Assembly (NCBI RefSeq): GCF_000426365.1
Contig: NZ_AUFF01000001.1
Coordinates: 434,001-498,000 of the forward strand
DNA from: Arenimonas composti TR7-09 = DSM 18010
GTDB taxonomy: Bacteria; Pseudomonadota; Gammaproteobacteria; Xanthomonadales; Xanthomonadaceae
Reading direction: 5' to 3'
Length of the DNA stretch: 64,000 nt
Positions within the stretch are counted from its first letter, which is position 1. Each line of letters starts with the position of its first letter. The notes under the pieces are model-generated. The model searched no databases, was not told the origin of the DNA, and saw nothing but the letters and a program-made list of their open reading frames with translations. Of the stretch, positions 45,181 through 53,824 are shown one piece after another. Position numbers and translations under genes: made by a program.

Positions 45181-46153
45181 TCAGGTAGGCCTGAAGACTG
45201 TCAAGAACGCGACGATCCGGCCGTTTGGCTTCGCGGACGCCAATGCTTGGGCGGACGTGCAGTATCGATTCGATCCGGCGGAGGGTTGGCGAAGTGTTCT
45301 GGATCGCCCGATGGTCGTACTTCCTAACGTATGCCAAGACGTTCGGAAAGACGCGAAGCACGCATTTCGCGGAAGGATCGAGGATAGGGTGCTCGTCGAG
45401 GCCGGTTTAAAGCTTTCATCTGTGGAACTTCTCTTGCTCGTTCGAGATAACTTCGCCAAGCGCGTTCATATTATCGAACGAATGAGCGTCGATTCCGCCG
45501 CGGAATTCGAATGGAGCGTACCAAGGGACATCTGCGAGCAGCTTTCGAACGGAAGGCGAATCGAGTTTGAGTTCATTCTGGCAACCCGTACGCGGGCTAG
45601 CTTTCGTGGGGTGGAGGTCAAGCCGTACGGGCGACTTGCGAAGCACGAGGTAGTCGTCTCGAGCGAAAGTCAGGGCGTATCCTTCAATTTCATCAAGGCC
45701 TCTGCGGAGGACTTCGAGGTGAAAGGCCTCCCCTCAAAGACTGCTTGGCATTTGGACGTTTCCGACCCTCGGGTTCTGATCGAGGAATGTGATGATGTCT
45801 CTCAGGTCCTGCGAGTTTTCGTTCACGAGGATGCATGGTTGGAATTGCAGGAAATTCGCTCCGGAGATCCGACGGGCGAGGCGATTGGAACTTTCTTCAT
45901 CGCTGCATTGGTCGAAGCAATTCTTGGTTTGGCAGCGGGAATTCCGGGCTTGACGCGAGAACAAATCGTCGAAGGGAGTGTTCTGAATCGCATCCTTACA
46001 TGGGTTTCAAACCAGCAGGCTCCCCTCGATGGGATGGTGGATATTTTCATGGATCAGGGTGGATTCCACGCTCTGGGTGCACACGTCCAAGATGCCGTCA
46101 AGTTGACGAAGTCTCTGCGCAGATTGCACCTAGAGGGAGGCATCGACGAATGA
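45173..46153 (+). CDS. Unknown protein, second gene of the GHKL/methyltransferase operon
   Basis: This 326-residue protein begins MRNQVGLKTVKNATIRPFGF. The ATG at 45173 overlaps the GHKL stop by 8 bases and has AGAGG at good spacing, better than the ATG at 45164. The N-terminal two-thirds looks beta-rich (HIIERMSVDSAAEFEWSVP, RIEFEFILATRTRASFRGVE). The C-terminal part is helical (IGTFFIAALVEAILGLAAGI). No catalytic motif or known family was recognised. Tight overlap on both sides says it works with its neighbours, perhaps as a structural or DNA-sensing subunit. Confidence 0.75.
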   Translation: MRNQVGLKTVKNATIRPFGFADANAWADVQYRFDPAEGWRSVLDRPMVVLPNVCQDVRKDAKHAFRGRIEDRVLVEAGLKLSSVELLLLVRDNFAKRVHIIERMSVDSAAEFEWSVPRDICEQLSNGRRIEFEFILATRTRASFRGVEVKPYGRLAKHEVVVSSESQGVSFNFIKASAEDFEVKGLPSKTAWHLDVSDPRVLIEECDDVSQVLRVFVHEDAWLELQEIRSGDPTGEAIGTFFIAALVEAILGLAAGIPGLTREQIVEGSVLNRILTWVSNQQAPLDGMVDIFMDQGGFHALGAHVQDAVKLTKSLRRLHLEGGIDE

Positions 46154-46947
46154 GATATCCCATTGTTACGGTTGATCGCGCTCACGCTCTCCTGGAAGAG
46201 ATCAGGACGAGCGGACACTGTCAGATTGAGTCTAGCGGGGTGGTTGCGACTGCCGGTGCTGGGGATCCGTTCGACCTGGAAGCGATCGAGGTGTTGGCTT
46301 CGGAGTTGGAAATTGTCCGTGGCAGCTTCGCTGAAGACCGAAAGGCATTCGACGCTGCGGCGTGTGAGAGAATCCATAGGGCTCTGCCGGATGGTGAGTG
46401 TCTTTCGGACGACGGCTTCTGGCGCTGGTTGGCGCTTGGTCCGCTCTTGGGGCTCGTCATGTGGCGATTCCCGTTGACGACGAAGGATCTCGAGGACGGG
46501 TCCACGGAGACCCTTCCCCCGAAACCTCAGAACTTCGGAATTGGAGCAAGCGCTCGTCAGCGATCGGAGTGCTATCCCTACAAGCTCTGGTTGCGTGCGG
46601 AATTAGGTAGGGTCGACGAAGGGGATGAGTACAGATTCGCCAGGCGAGGGGACGTCGATTTTTGGACGTCCCATATTCATCGCCAGTCGTATACGACCAA
46701 TCGCCGCCTCTGTTCCGCTTTGGTCAGGTTCCAGTATCCCGACGAATTGGATGGACGACCCTACCTCCATTCCGGAGAGGAAGATCGTGATAGGAAGCGG
46801 TTCGGCATCCGCACGCTCGCGAAGCGAATCCGGCGCCTTCAAGCGACCTACGAGCTTACGCTGATGGATGATTCCGGGATCGAGCAGATGATCGTGGACC
46901 TTGCGACCGATTTGACCAGGAGTGGAAGTGCAGACGCTAGAGTTTGA
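46150..46947 (+). CDS. Unknown protein (possibly DUF6339-like), third gene of the operon
   Basis: This 265-residue protein starts MRYPIVTVDRAHALLEEIRT, with its ATG overlapping the previous stop (ATGA). It contains FWRWLALGPLLGLVMWRFPL, YPYKLWLRAEL and DVDFWTSHIHRQSYTTN, then a charged helical tail. The FWxSHI-R pattern and the partner genes recall the DUF6339 family reported beside DNA-modification genes, but I cannot confirm this by search. There is no evident nuclease or NTPase motif. Its end overlaps the methyltransferase start. Confidence 0.7.
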   Translation: MRYPIVTVDRAHALLEEIRTSGHCQIESSGVVATAGAGDPFDLEAIEVLASELEIVRGSFAEDRKAFDAAACERIHRALPDGECLSDDGFWRWLALGPLLGLVMWRFPLTTKDLEDGSTETLPPKPQNFGIGASARQRSECYPYKLWLRAELGRVDEGDEYRFARRGDVDFWTSHIHRQSYTTNRRLCSALVRFQYPDELDGRPYLHSGEEDRDRKRFGIRTLAKRIRRLQATYELTLMDDSGIEQMIVDLATDLTRSGSADARV

Positions 46948-48253
46948 GAGGTTCGAGATTACCGAGGGAAGGCTGATTCGACACCTGCGAATCGGTGACG
47001 TGGTTGGGAGTGAGTACCTGCCGTTGAGCGAATCGGTGGTTGAGGTGGATGGGAAAGACCAAGGGTTTGCTGATCTATGGGACCGACTGGTGCTGCGTGG
47101 AGCCGTTCCACGGCCGGTTCCTGGTGGTCGCCGCAGGAAGGTCCGGATCGTCGACCTGTTCTGTGGAGCAGGAGGACTTTCATTTGGCGTTTGCAGAGGA
47201 CTGCGTGCGGTAGGGTTTGACCCAGTAGTTGAGTTCGCGGCAGACCTGGATCCTGACGCGTTACGGATCTACAAGCGGAATATTGGTCCTGTCGAGTGCG
47301 CTGTCCGTGATGCGGCCGAACTGGTGGACTTCGAATTGGGCGTCAAGCGCGGACGCGATTTCTTCAAGAAGTCGCCGTGGGTGAAGGACAGGAGGCTTGC
47401 GTCGCGCCTCTCGTGTGTGGACGTGCTGATTGGCGGCCCTCCTTGCCAAGGACATTCGAATTTCAATAATCACACACGACGATTCGATGAACGTAATGAG
47501 CTCTACTTGATCATGCCTGCTCTGGCGATTGCCTTGGATATACCCGTCGTGATCATTGAGAACGTTCGTGAAGTGAAGGTAGATCACCACAGGGTCGTAG
47601 ATCGGACGAGGGAGCTGTTCGAGGATGCAGGCTACGGGGTATCCGAAGGAGTGATCTCGGCTCTGGATCTTGGTATCCCCCAAACGAGAAAGAGGTATTT
47701 TCTGGTCGCCACCAAGCCCGGCTCGGCTTCGGGCGGGGCCTTGGAAGATTATTGCGTTCTTAATCGGGCGAGAAGAACCTTGGATTGGGGAATTGGCGAT
47801 CTCGAAGAGCGAGAGTTCGGAGGGCTTCACTCTCCTGCGGTGCTTTCGGCGGAGAACCGAAAGCGGATCGACTGGCTCTTTGACAACGATGCATTCGATC
47901 TTGCCGATTCAGTGCGTCCCGAGTGTCACCGGAACGGGCACAGTTACAAGTCGGTCTATGGTCGGCTCGCATGGGACAAGCCGGCTGGAACGATTACAAC
48001 CGGATTCCACACGCCCGGCCGAGGTCGCTATGTCCATCCATCTCAGCGGCGCGCATTGACCGCGCACGAGGCCGCCAGGATCCAGGGGTTCCCGGATAGT
48101 TTCGAGTTCCTGTCGGCGGAAGGTGAGAAGCCAACGAACAAGACGCTGGCGAAAGTGATTGGAGATGCCGTTCCACCCGTGATGGGTGAAGCGGCGATTC
48201 TTGCGGCACTTCGCCAGAAGCAGGCCCTATGCAAGGAGCTGTCGGTTGCCTGA
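46928..48253 (+). CDS. DNA (cytosine-5) methyltransferase
   Basis: This 441-residue enzyme has all key C5 motifs: I DLFCGAGGLSFGV, IV GGPPCQGHSNFN (catalytic Cys), VI IIENVREV, VIII PQTRKRYFLVAT, IX around AHEAARIQGFPDSF and X VIGDAVPP. About 80 residues precede motif I and the target-recognition region between VIII and IX is short. It should methylate cytosine in a specific but unknown DNA site. GTG at 46928 is chosen because AGGAG lies five bases upstream; GTG at 46922 is an alternative. It overlaps the genes on both sides, so it belongs to the five-gene operon. Confidence 0.93.
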   Translation: MQTLEFERFEITEGRLIRHLRIGDVVGSEYLPLSESVVEVDGKDQGFADLWDRLVLRGAVPRPVPGGRRRKVRIVDLFCGAGGLSFGVCRGLRAVGFDPVVEFAADLDPDALRIYKRNIGPVECAVRDAAELVDFELGVKRGRDFFKKSPWVKDRRLASRLSCVDVLIGGPPCQGHSNFNNHTRRFDERNELYLIMPALAIALDIPVVIIENVREVKVDHHRVVDRTRELFEDAGYGVSEGVISALDLGIPQTRKRYFLVATKPGSASGGALEDYCVLNRARRTLDWGIGDLEEREFGGLHSPAVLSAENRKRIDWLFDNDAFDLADSVRPECHRNGHSYKSVYGRLAWDKPAGTITTGFHTPGRGRYVHPSQRRALTAHEAARIQGFPDSFEFLSAEGEKPTNKTLAKVIGDAVPPVMGEAAILAALRQKQALCKELSVA

Positions 48254-48662
48254 CGCAGTTGTGGTCGATGCGCGTGTCTCGGCCAGGATGGCGCGAACAA
48301 CAGGTCGGGACAACGAGTGGGAACGGAGCGTTCGATCGTGCCTTCACCGAAGAGGTCTTCGTTTCAGACTCCACTACAAAGTGTCAGGGCTGCCGCGGCG
48401 GACTGTGGATATTGCGATGCCCGGAAAACGCATCGCGATATTTCTCGACGGCTGTTTCTGGCATTCCTGCCCGATTCACGGAACTCACCCAAAGAGCAAC
48501 GGAACATGGTGGCGGGAGAAGTTGCGAGCCAATCAAGTGCGAGATGACGACACGAACCGTAGGCTCGACAAGCTGGGTTGGCGAGTGCTTCGCTTTTGGG
48601 GACACCAGCCGATTTCGGAGATCGTCGATCTTATCGAAGAGGCTGCCCGCAGACTCCGGTGA
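48246..48662 (+). CDS. vsr: Vsr-type (very short patch repair) endonuclease
   Basis: This 138-residue protein has the Vsr signature: DNEWERSVRSCLHRRGLRFR, then RTVDIAMPGKRIAIFLDGCFWHSCP with the catalytic Asp and GCFWH, and WWREKLRANQVRDDDTNRRL plus LGWRVLRFWGHQP. In E. coli, Vsr nicks T:G mismatches at Dcm sites; next to a C5 methyltransferase it could do this or act as the restriction nuclease. TTG at 48246 is the best start because AAGGAG precedes it by seven bases, giving an 8-base overlap with the methyltransferase. GTG 48261 and ATG 48288 are alternatives. Confidence 0.88.
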   Translation: MPDAVVVDARVSARMARTTGRDNEWERSVRSCLHRRGLRFRLHYKVSGLPRRTVDIAMPGKRIAIFLDGCFWHSCPIHGTHPKSNGTWWREKLRANQVRDDDTNRRLDKLGWRVLRFWGHQPISEIVDLIEEAARRLR

Positions 48663-48709
48663 GGTTTCTGATCGAGGATTCTCCTTGGGGGGCGATTCCT
48701 CCGTGAGCG

Positions 48710-49624
48710 TTATCCCTTGAACCGATTCTCCCGATGCCACCGCAGGAACTGCGGATGCGGCCGATGCGCCTCCGTCTCGGGCAGTCGCAGCATTCGGTCC
48801 GGGCGCATCAGGCGGACGAGGTCGTCCGGGACCCCCGACGAGGCGACGATGATCCGGTAGGAGTCGTCGACGGAAATCAGTCCGCGATCGAACATCCAGT
48901 GCGCTGTGCCGGTCAGCGCCAAGCCGTTGCGGACGGTGTCCGGCCCGTCATGTTCCACCGGCCAGATATGCGCCGCCTGCACCTCGGGGCGGCCGCCACC
49001 ATTGATCAGACGTAGGCCGGTGATGGCGCAAGTGTTGTCGTAGGCCTTGCGGACATGGCGTCGGAAGGCGAAATCGCGGAACTTGCGCGTCTCCAGGCGC
49101 TGGATCAGCGGACGCGGGCCGTAGTCGGGCGGTTGGTCATCGTGATCGTTGATCCCAGCTATGGGCAGCATCGGATCGGTGTGCTGCTCCCAAGGATCCG
49201 GGAGGGTCGACAGGCTCGCCTGCACGATGGCGTCGAACTCCTCGCGCGGGATCAGTCGCACAGCGCGCCCGAATGCGCCCTTGTTGGTTTCCCCGTCGGC
49301 GCGACGCAGCAGCGACTCCCAATAGTGGGCGCCCTCGCGAAACGCGACGGGACGATCGAGTTCCAGGTACCCGGCCATGCGGGCGTAGAAGTGGTCGTCG
49401 CGGTTCGGGTCGCGCTCGATCCCGATGACCTTCGCGACGGCGAAATAGGCCTGCCGCCCGGAACGGTCGTTGGCACCACGAAGGCGCCGCGGCTCGTAAT
49501 AGAGGATCCAGTCGCCGACCGCCTCCCGCGCCTGATTCAGGTAAGTCTTGGGGAAGTGGTACTGGAACTCGGGATGGTCGTCGTAGGCCGAACTCTCGGA
49601 CGTCGTGAATACCGCATTCGCCAT
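48710..49624 (-). CDS. HNH endonuclease, putative restriction type
   Basis: This 304-residue protein has a C-terminal HNH domain: NTCAITGLRLINGGGRPEVQ, then AAHIWPVEHDGPDTVRNGLA and HWMFDRGL. This is the arrangement seen in the COG3440-type predicted restriction endonucleases. The N-terminal half (FPKTYLNQAREAVGDWILYY) resembles the EVE/PUA-like DNA-reading region of such proteins, though less certainly. It converges on the Vsr gene, ending 47 bases after it, and its codon use is more GC-rich than the island operon. It may be a separate defence gene or a methyl-dependent nuclease. Confidence 0.82.
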   Translation of the reverse strand: MANAVFTTSESSAYDDHPEFQYHFPKTYLNQAREAVGDWILYYEPRRLRGANDRSGRQAYFAVAKVIGIERDPNRDDHFYARMAGYLELDRPVAFREGAHYWESLLRRADGETNKGAFGRAVRLIPREEFDAIVQASLSTLPDPWEQHTDPMLPIAGINDHDDQPPDYGPRPLIQRLETRKFRDFAFRRHVRKAYDNTCAITGLRLINGGGRPEVQAAHIWPVEHDGPDTVRNGLALTGTAHWMFDRGLISVDDSYRIIVASSGVPDDLVRLMRPDRMLRLPETEAHRPHPQFLRWHRENRFKG

Positions 49625-49670
49625 GGCAGCCCTCCTTGCGGACCAGGCTACCAGGTGGGCACCGCGCCGC

Positions 49671-50054
49671 TCACCACCTGCCGAACGGTGACGCCCGGAC
49701 GTCCCATCCCACGTGCGCGATCGCCTCGAATCTTCGAATCAGTTCGTCGAGCGCCGCACTCGGCACCGAGCTCTGCTTCGACGCCACCCGCGCCGCCTTC
49801 AGCCCCACGAACTCATGAAACGCATGGTCGAGATCGTCCCCCTCCCGGTCCTCGACCCCACACTCCTCGAGGTGCTGCGCCTGCAATGCCGGCAAGCCGA
49901 CCTGCTCGGGTACGAACAGGTCGCCGGATTCCAGCGTGCGGCGGATGGCGGCTTCCCTCTCGGCGGACGCCCGCCCGGCAAGCAGCACGCGGCCCGGCGT
50001 CTTCCAGTTGCCGGCGTCGCGGTATTGGTAGTGGAACCAGCACAGGTCCGTCAT
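49671..50054 (-). CDS. Small unknown protein upstream of the HNH gene
   Basis: This 127-residue protein begins MTDLCWFHYQYRDAGNWKTP. It has GRASAEREAAIRRTLESGDL and a conserved-looking FVPEQVGLPALQAQHLEECG segment, then HAFHEFVGLKAA. It ends 46 bases before the HNH start on the same strand, so the two may be co-transcribed. The open frame extends further upstream without a good start; the ATG at 50054 is the most sensible. No known family or motif is recognised. Confidence 0.6.
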   Translation of the reverse strand: MTDLCWFHYQYRDAGNWKTPGRVLLAGRASAEREAAIRRTLESGDLFVPEQVGLPALQAQHLEECGVEDREGDDLDHAFHEFVGLKAARVASKQSSVPSAALDELIRRFEAIAHVGWDVRASPFGRW

Positions 50055-50372
50055 GGCGATCGGTCCGTCGGAAGTCAGCGCCAGCTTGGCGAGGCGCCGT
50101 CTCACACCCCAGGACACCCGCTCGCTCCCGCTGTCGCCGTCCACCCGCACTGACGACTTCACCCACGCGGCCGCCAGAACGGTCGCCGCCGACGCGCACT
50201 GACGCTTACCCGAACCCCGCAACCGGCTGAAAACACGCGCCTGGTCCCGGCGATGCAAGCCGCCACGTACTTAAGCGCCCGCAGCGCTGGCGCCGTGGCC
50301 GCCGATGCCGTTACCCAGCAAGGGACGCCAACCACCCGGGGAGGGGTGGCGCGGCCGGCACAGGGGAAAGCC
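50055..50372. other. Intergenic region between divergent genes
   Basis: About 320 bases between the small unknown gene and the lipase operon. No further gene is seen. A short palindrome CCACCCGGGGAGGGGTGG lies near 50333-50351, close to the lipase ribosome site (AGGGGA). Divergent promoters are expected here, but no confident -35/-10 pair could be picked. Confidence 0.4.
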
Positions 50373-52475
50373 ATGATCCAGTCGACGATCATCGACGTCG
50401 TCATCGGGCTGACGTTCGTGTTCCTGCTCTTCAGCTTCTGCGCGACGGCACTGGTCGAGGCGCTCGGCGAGCTGCGGCAGTGGAAGGGCCGGCTGCTGCT
50501 CGGCAAGCTCGAGGCGCTGCTCGGGGCGGACCTGGTGGTGCACTTCTATTGCGAGCGGCGGGTCGCCGACCTGGCGAGTGGCGCGGCGCCGAAGCTGCGG
50601 CAGCCGACGGACTCCACCCGGCCGGGCGCGTCGCTGGTCGACCGCCTGCAGGCGCGTTGGTGGAGCCTGGTCGAGGGCAGCACCGTGATCGGCCGGTTCA
50701 CCTCGAAGTCGATCGGCGACGCCCGCTTCCTCGCCGAACGCATGGGCGCGGGCCGGCTGCCGGCCTACATCCCCGAAAGCGTCTTCGCCGACGTGATGCT
50801 GGACTGGCTGCAGGGCGTGAGCCTGCCGACCGCGCTGCAGCCCGGCACGCAGAACGCGCGGCCGCTTCCCTACGATCTGGCCGAACTGTGGTCGCGCATG
50901 AACCGCCGCGCCGGCGGCGACCAGCGCCTGCTGCGCGAGGAGCTGGTGCGCTGGTTCCGCCAGGCCGCCGAGCGCACCAGCGGCGAGTTCAAGCGGCGCA
51001 CGCGCACCGCGCTGTACGTGGTCGGCGCGCTCCTGGTGGTGGCGCTGAACCTCGACGCGATCCGCATGGCGCGCACGCTCTACGCCGATCCGCTGGTGCG
51101 CATGCAACTGGCCGATTCCGGCGCCGCCTTCGTCGCCAGCTGCCCGGACGGCGGCACGAGCTGCCCGGAGTTCCAGCGGAAGGCGCGCGAGGCGCTGCAG
51201 CGGGTCGCGCAGGAGTCGTCGTCCGGGCTGATCGGCTGGAACCTGGCGACGCCCGACGAAGCGACCGAACCGGGCGCCGATGGTGGGACCCCGCTCGCCG
51301 ACCAGGCCGCGCGGCCGCCACGGTCCTGGCCGCAGCGCGTGCTGCCGGCGCTCGCGATGGGCTTCGGCTGGCTGCTGACGGTCCTCGCGATCGGCATGGG
51401 CGCCGATTTCTGGTTCGGCCTCCTCAAGCGCGTGGTGGCGATCCGCAATGCCCAGCGTGTGTCGGCCACCGACGAGCCACTGTCGCCGGCCGCAGCCGCG
51501 CCGGCCGAGACGCCGGCGCCGAGCCACGGCCCCGCGCGGGCGCCGCTCGACATCGCCCGCCCCGAATTCGCGCGGCTGAAGGGTTTCCAGCCGCTGCGCT
51601 TCGCCGAAAGCAATGTGCACGCGTTCTGGCTCGGGCATTTCGCCAGCCTCGCCTACAGCCAGCTGCGCGAGCTGGAGGGCTCGCCGCTGCTGGCGAACCA
51701 CGAGCTCGAGGTGCGGGCCTTCGACCGCGGCGGCACCCAGGCCTTCCTGTTCACCGGCGAGGCGGTGGCGATCCTGGCCTTCCGCGGCACCGAGAAGACC
51801 CTCGAGGACTGGCTGACCGATGCGCGCGTCGCGCAGGTCGACAACCCGTGGCAGGCCGGCGCCGGCATCGGCGTGCACCAGGGTTTCCACGCCGCGCTCG
51901 ACCAGATCTGGGAGCCGCTGCGCGCGGCGCTCGCCGCATTGAAGACGCCGGTATGGCTCACCGGCCACAGCCTCGGCGGCGCGCTGGCGGTGCTGACTGC
52001 TTACCGGGTGTTCGTGGAGCCGCGCGAGGGCATGCCGACGATCGGCGGTGTCTACACCTTCGGCCAGCCGCGCGCCGGCAACGGCGACTTCGTCCGCCGC
52101 TGTCCAGTCGAGCTGGCGCAGCGGATCTACCGCTACGTCAACGCCAGCGACCTCGTGCCGCTGGTGCCGCCGCCGCACCTGGGCGGCTACGACCATCTCG
52201 GCCATTTCCGCTACTTCGACGGCAGCGGCCGCCTGCACCACGAACGCACGCTGTGGGAACGCATCGCCGAACGGCTGACGCCGGCGCTGGTGAAGCTGAC
52301 CGACAAGGACGCCGACTGGCGCGAAGAGCTGGCCAGACATGCGCGCGAACGCATCGAGAACCACGCGATGTCGCGCTACATCGAATGCCTCGAACGCATC
52401 GACGCCGTGCGTGCGCTCGCGACGCGCGACGCGGGGCAGGGCATCGCCGACGACCACGGAAGGAGAGCCGCATGA
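50373..52475 (+). CDS. Membrane-anchored class 3 lipase
   Basis: This 700-residue protein has an N-terminal membrane helix (TIIDVVIGLTFVFLLFSFCA) and two further hydrophobic segments (ALYVVGALLVVALNLDAI and the stretch ALAMGFGWLLTVLAIGMG). The C-terminal lipase domain has nucleophile elbow TGHSLGGALAV, acid NASDLVPLVPP and a His in the GGYDHLGHF region. The NDAI-to-lipase arrangement, with a loop of roughly 100 residues between membrane segments, is unusual. The ATG at 50373 follows AGGGGA. It leads an operon with a lipoprotein (ATGA overlap), a trypsin-like protease and a peptidoglycan-active protein. Confidence 0.85.
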   Translation: MIQSTIIDVVIGLTFVFLLFSFCATALVEALGELRQWKGRLLLGKLEALLGADLVVHFYCERRVADLASGAAPKLRQPTDSTRPGASLVDRLQARWWSLVEGSTVIGRFTSKSIGDARFLAERMGAGRLPAYIPESVFADVMLDWLQGVSLPTALQPGTQNARPLPYDLAELWSRMNRRAGGDQRLLREELVRWFRQAAERTSGEFKRRTRTALYVVGALLVVALNLDAIRMARTLYADPLVRMQLADSGAAFVASCPDGGTSCPEFQRKAREALQRVAQESSSGLIGWNLATPDEATEPGADGGTPLADQAARPPRSWPQRVLPALAMGFGWLLTVLAIGMGADFWFGLLKRVVAIRNAQRVSATDEPLSPAAAAPAETPAPSHGPARAPLDIARPEFARLKGFQPLRFAESNVHAFWLGHFASLAYSQLRELEGSPLLANHELEVRAFDRGGTQAFLFTGEAVAILAFRGTEKTLEDWLTDARVAQVDNPWQAGAGIGVHQGFHAALDQIWEPLRAALAALKTPVWLTGHSLGGALAVLTAYRVFVEPREGMPTIGGVYTFGQPRAGNGDFVRRCPVELAQRIYRYVNASDLVPLVPPPHLGGYDHLGHFRYFDGSGRLHHERTLWERIAERLTPALVKLTDKDADWREELARHARERIENHAMSRYIECLERIDAVRALATRDAGQGIADDHGRRAA

Positions 52476-53824
52476 ACATCCGATTCGCCCTCGTACTGCT
52501 GATCGCCGCGCTGACGCTCGCGTGCTCGAATGTCCGGCCGGTGCCGGTCACCGCAGCGAACGCCGGCGCACCGGGACTGCGCTTCTACATGACGCGGCCC
52601 TTCATCGTCGTGAACCGGCCGTTTCCGATCCAGTCCGAGGTCCATCTGGCGCGGGCGCTGGTCTCGGCGGATGGCGCCCGGGTGCGGATCCTCAGCGGTC
52701 CGCCCGAGCTCACGGCGCTGATCGGGACGCTGCCGACGGAGGTGAATGCCGACCGCGTCTGGGTCATGCCGCGTCAGCCGGGAGCAGGGCCTGCCCCGGA
52801 AGTGGCGGACGGTGATCGCCACGCGCCGAGGCCACGGGCCCAGGGCAGTGAAGGGGACGCCGGCAGCGAACCGCCCGCCGGAGGCGCGGCAACGACGCCC
52901 GAAAAACCGGCATCGGCCAGCGACACCGGGGCCGAAAGCCGACGCATCGCGATGGCCAACATCACCGCGACCACCGACATCACCGCGCTTCCGCGCTTCC
53001 AGCTCAACGAGTCGGTGTCGCTGATCTTTCTTCCCGACTTCGAGCGCGAGTTCGTCGTGGAAACCAGGAACAAGCTCGGCCTCACCCGGGCGACGCTGAA
53101 CATGGGGCCGGGGAACACGTTCCTGGGTTTCTCGGCCGAGGTCGACAACAGCGCGATCGGTGAGTTGCTCGTCGACAGCTTCAGGACGCTGCTCGATGCC
53201 GGGACACAGAACCTGCTCGGTCTGCTGCCGTCCACCACGCCGACGGCCCAGAGCTCGCCTGGGAATTTGCGCGATCAGCAGGTCGCCGACCGCGAAGTCA
53301 CCCTGCGCGTGCACCGGATCCGGATGGCCGCGATCGGTGTCTATCCGCTGACCAAGCCCAATGAGGTGGCGTCGGACCCGAAGCCCGACACCGATCGCAA
53401 CTATCTGCGGCCCGTCGCCGGTTATCAGGTTCCTTACGACTACTACGAAGTCCTGCTGTTCGAGGCGTTGCTGGACGACAGCAGCTGGGCATGGCCTGGT
53501 GCCGCAAGCAGCGGCGGGGGTGGCGCGCAGGCGCAGGCACCACGCGCAGAGATCTGCAGCGGTCGCCCGAACGAGGCGATGCTCGAGTCGTGGTGGGGCC
53601 GGCGCAAGCGCGAGCTCGACCAGGCCGCCGGGGGCAAGCTCGCCGCCTACGCGCTCGAGGTCGCGATGGAAGACCCGGCGGCCGAGTGCCACGCCAATGT
53701 GACCCTCACCCTCGTCGGACCCGCGCCAGCGGATGCGGCCCTGATGCAGGGCGTGAAAGCCGCGTTCGAGAAGGAGTACGGGAACGCGCGCGCCACGATG
53801 GCGACCCGGACGCCTGCACCATGA
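52472..53824 (+). CDS. Large lipoprotein of unknown function in the lipase operon
   Basis: This 450-residue protein has a lipoprotein signal (MNIRFALVLLIAALTLACS; lipobox LTLAC). A low-complexity Pro/Gly/Glu linker occupies about residues 95-155, followed by a beta-rich domain (FQLNESVSLIFLPDFEREFV). A Trp/Arg-containing C-terminal region follows. No enzyme motif is recognised. It starts inside the lipase stop (ATGA) and ends overlapping the protease start (ATGA), so all three are translationally coupled. It is likely outer-membrane anchored and may scaffold the neighbouring enzymes. Confidence 0.78.
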   Translation: MNIRFALVLLIAALTLACSNVRPVPVTAANAGAPGLRFYMTRPFIVVNRPFPIQSEVHLARALVSADGARVRILSGPPELTALIGTLPTEVNADRVWVMPRQPGAGPAPEVADGDRHAPRPRAQGSEGDAGSEPPAGGAATTPEKPASASDTGAESRRIAMANITATTDITALPRFQLNESVSLIFLPDFEREFVVETRNKLGLTRATLNMGPGNTFLGFSAEVDNSAIGELLVDSFRTLLDAGTQNLLGLLPSTTPTAQSSPGNLRDQQVADREVTLRVHRIRMAAIGVYPLTKPNEVASDPKPDTDRNYLRPVAGYQVPYDYYEVLLFEALLDDSSWAWPGAASSGGGGAQAQAPRAEICSGRPNEAMLESWWGRRKRELDQAAGGKLAAYALEVAMEDPAAECHANVTLTLVGPAPADAALMQGVKAAFEKEYGNARATMATRTPAP

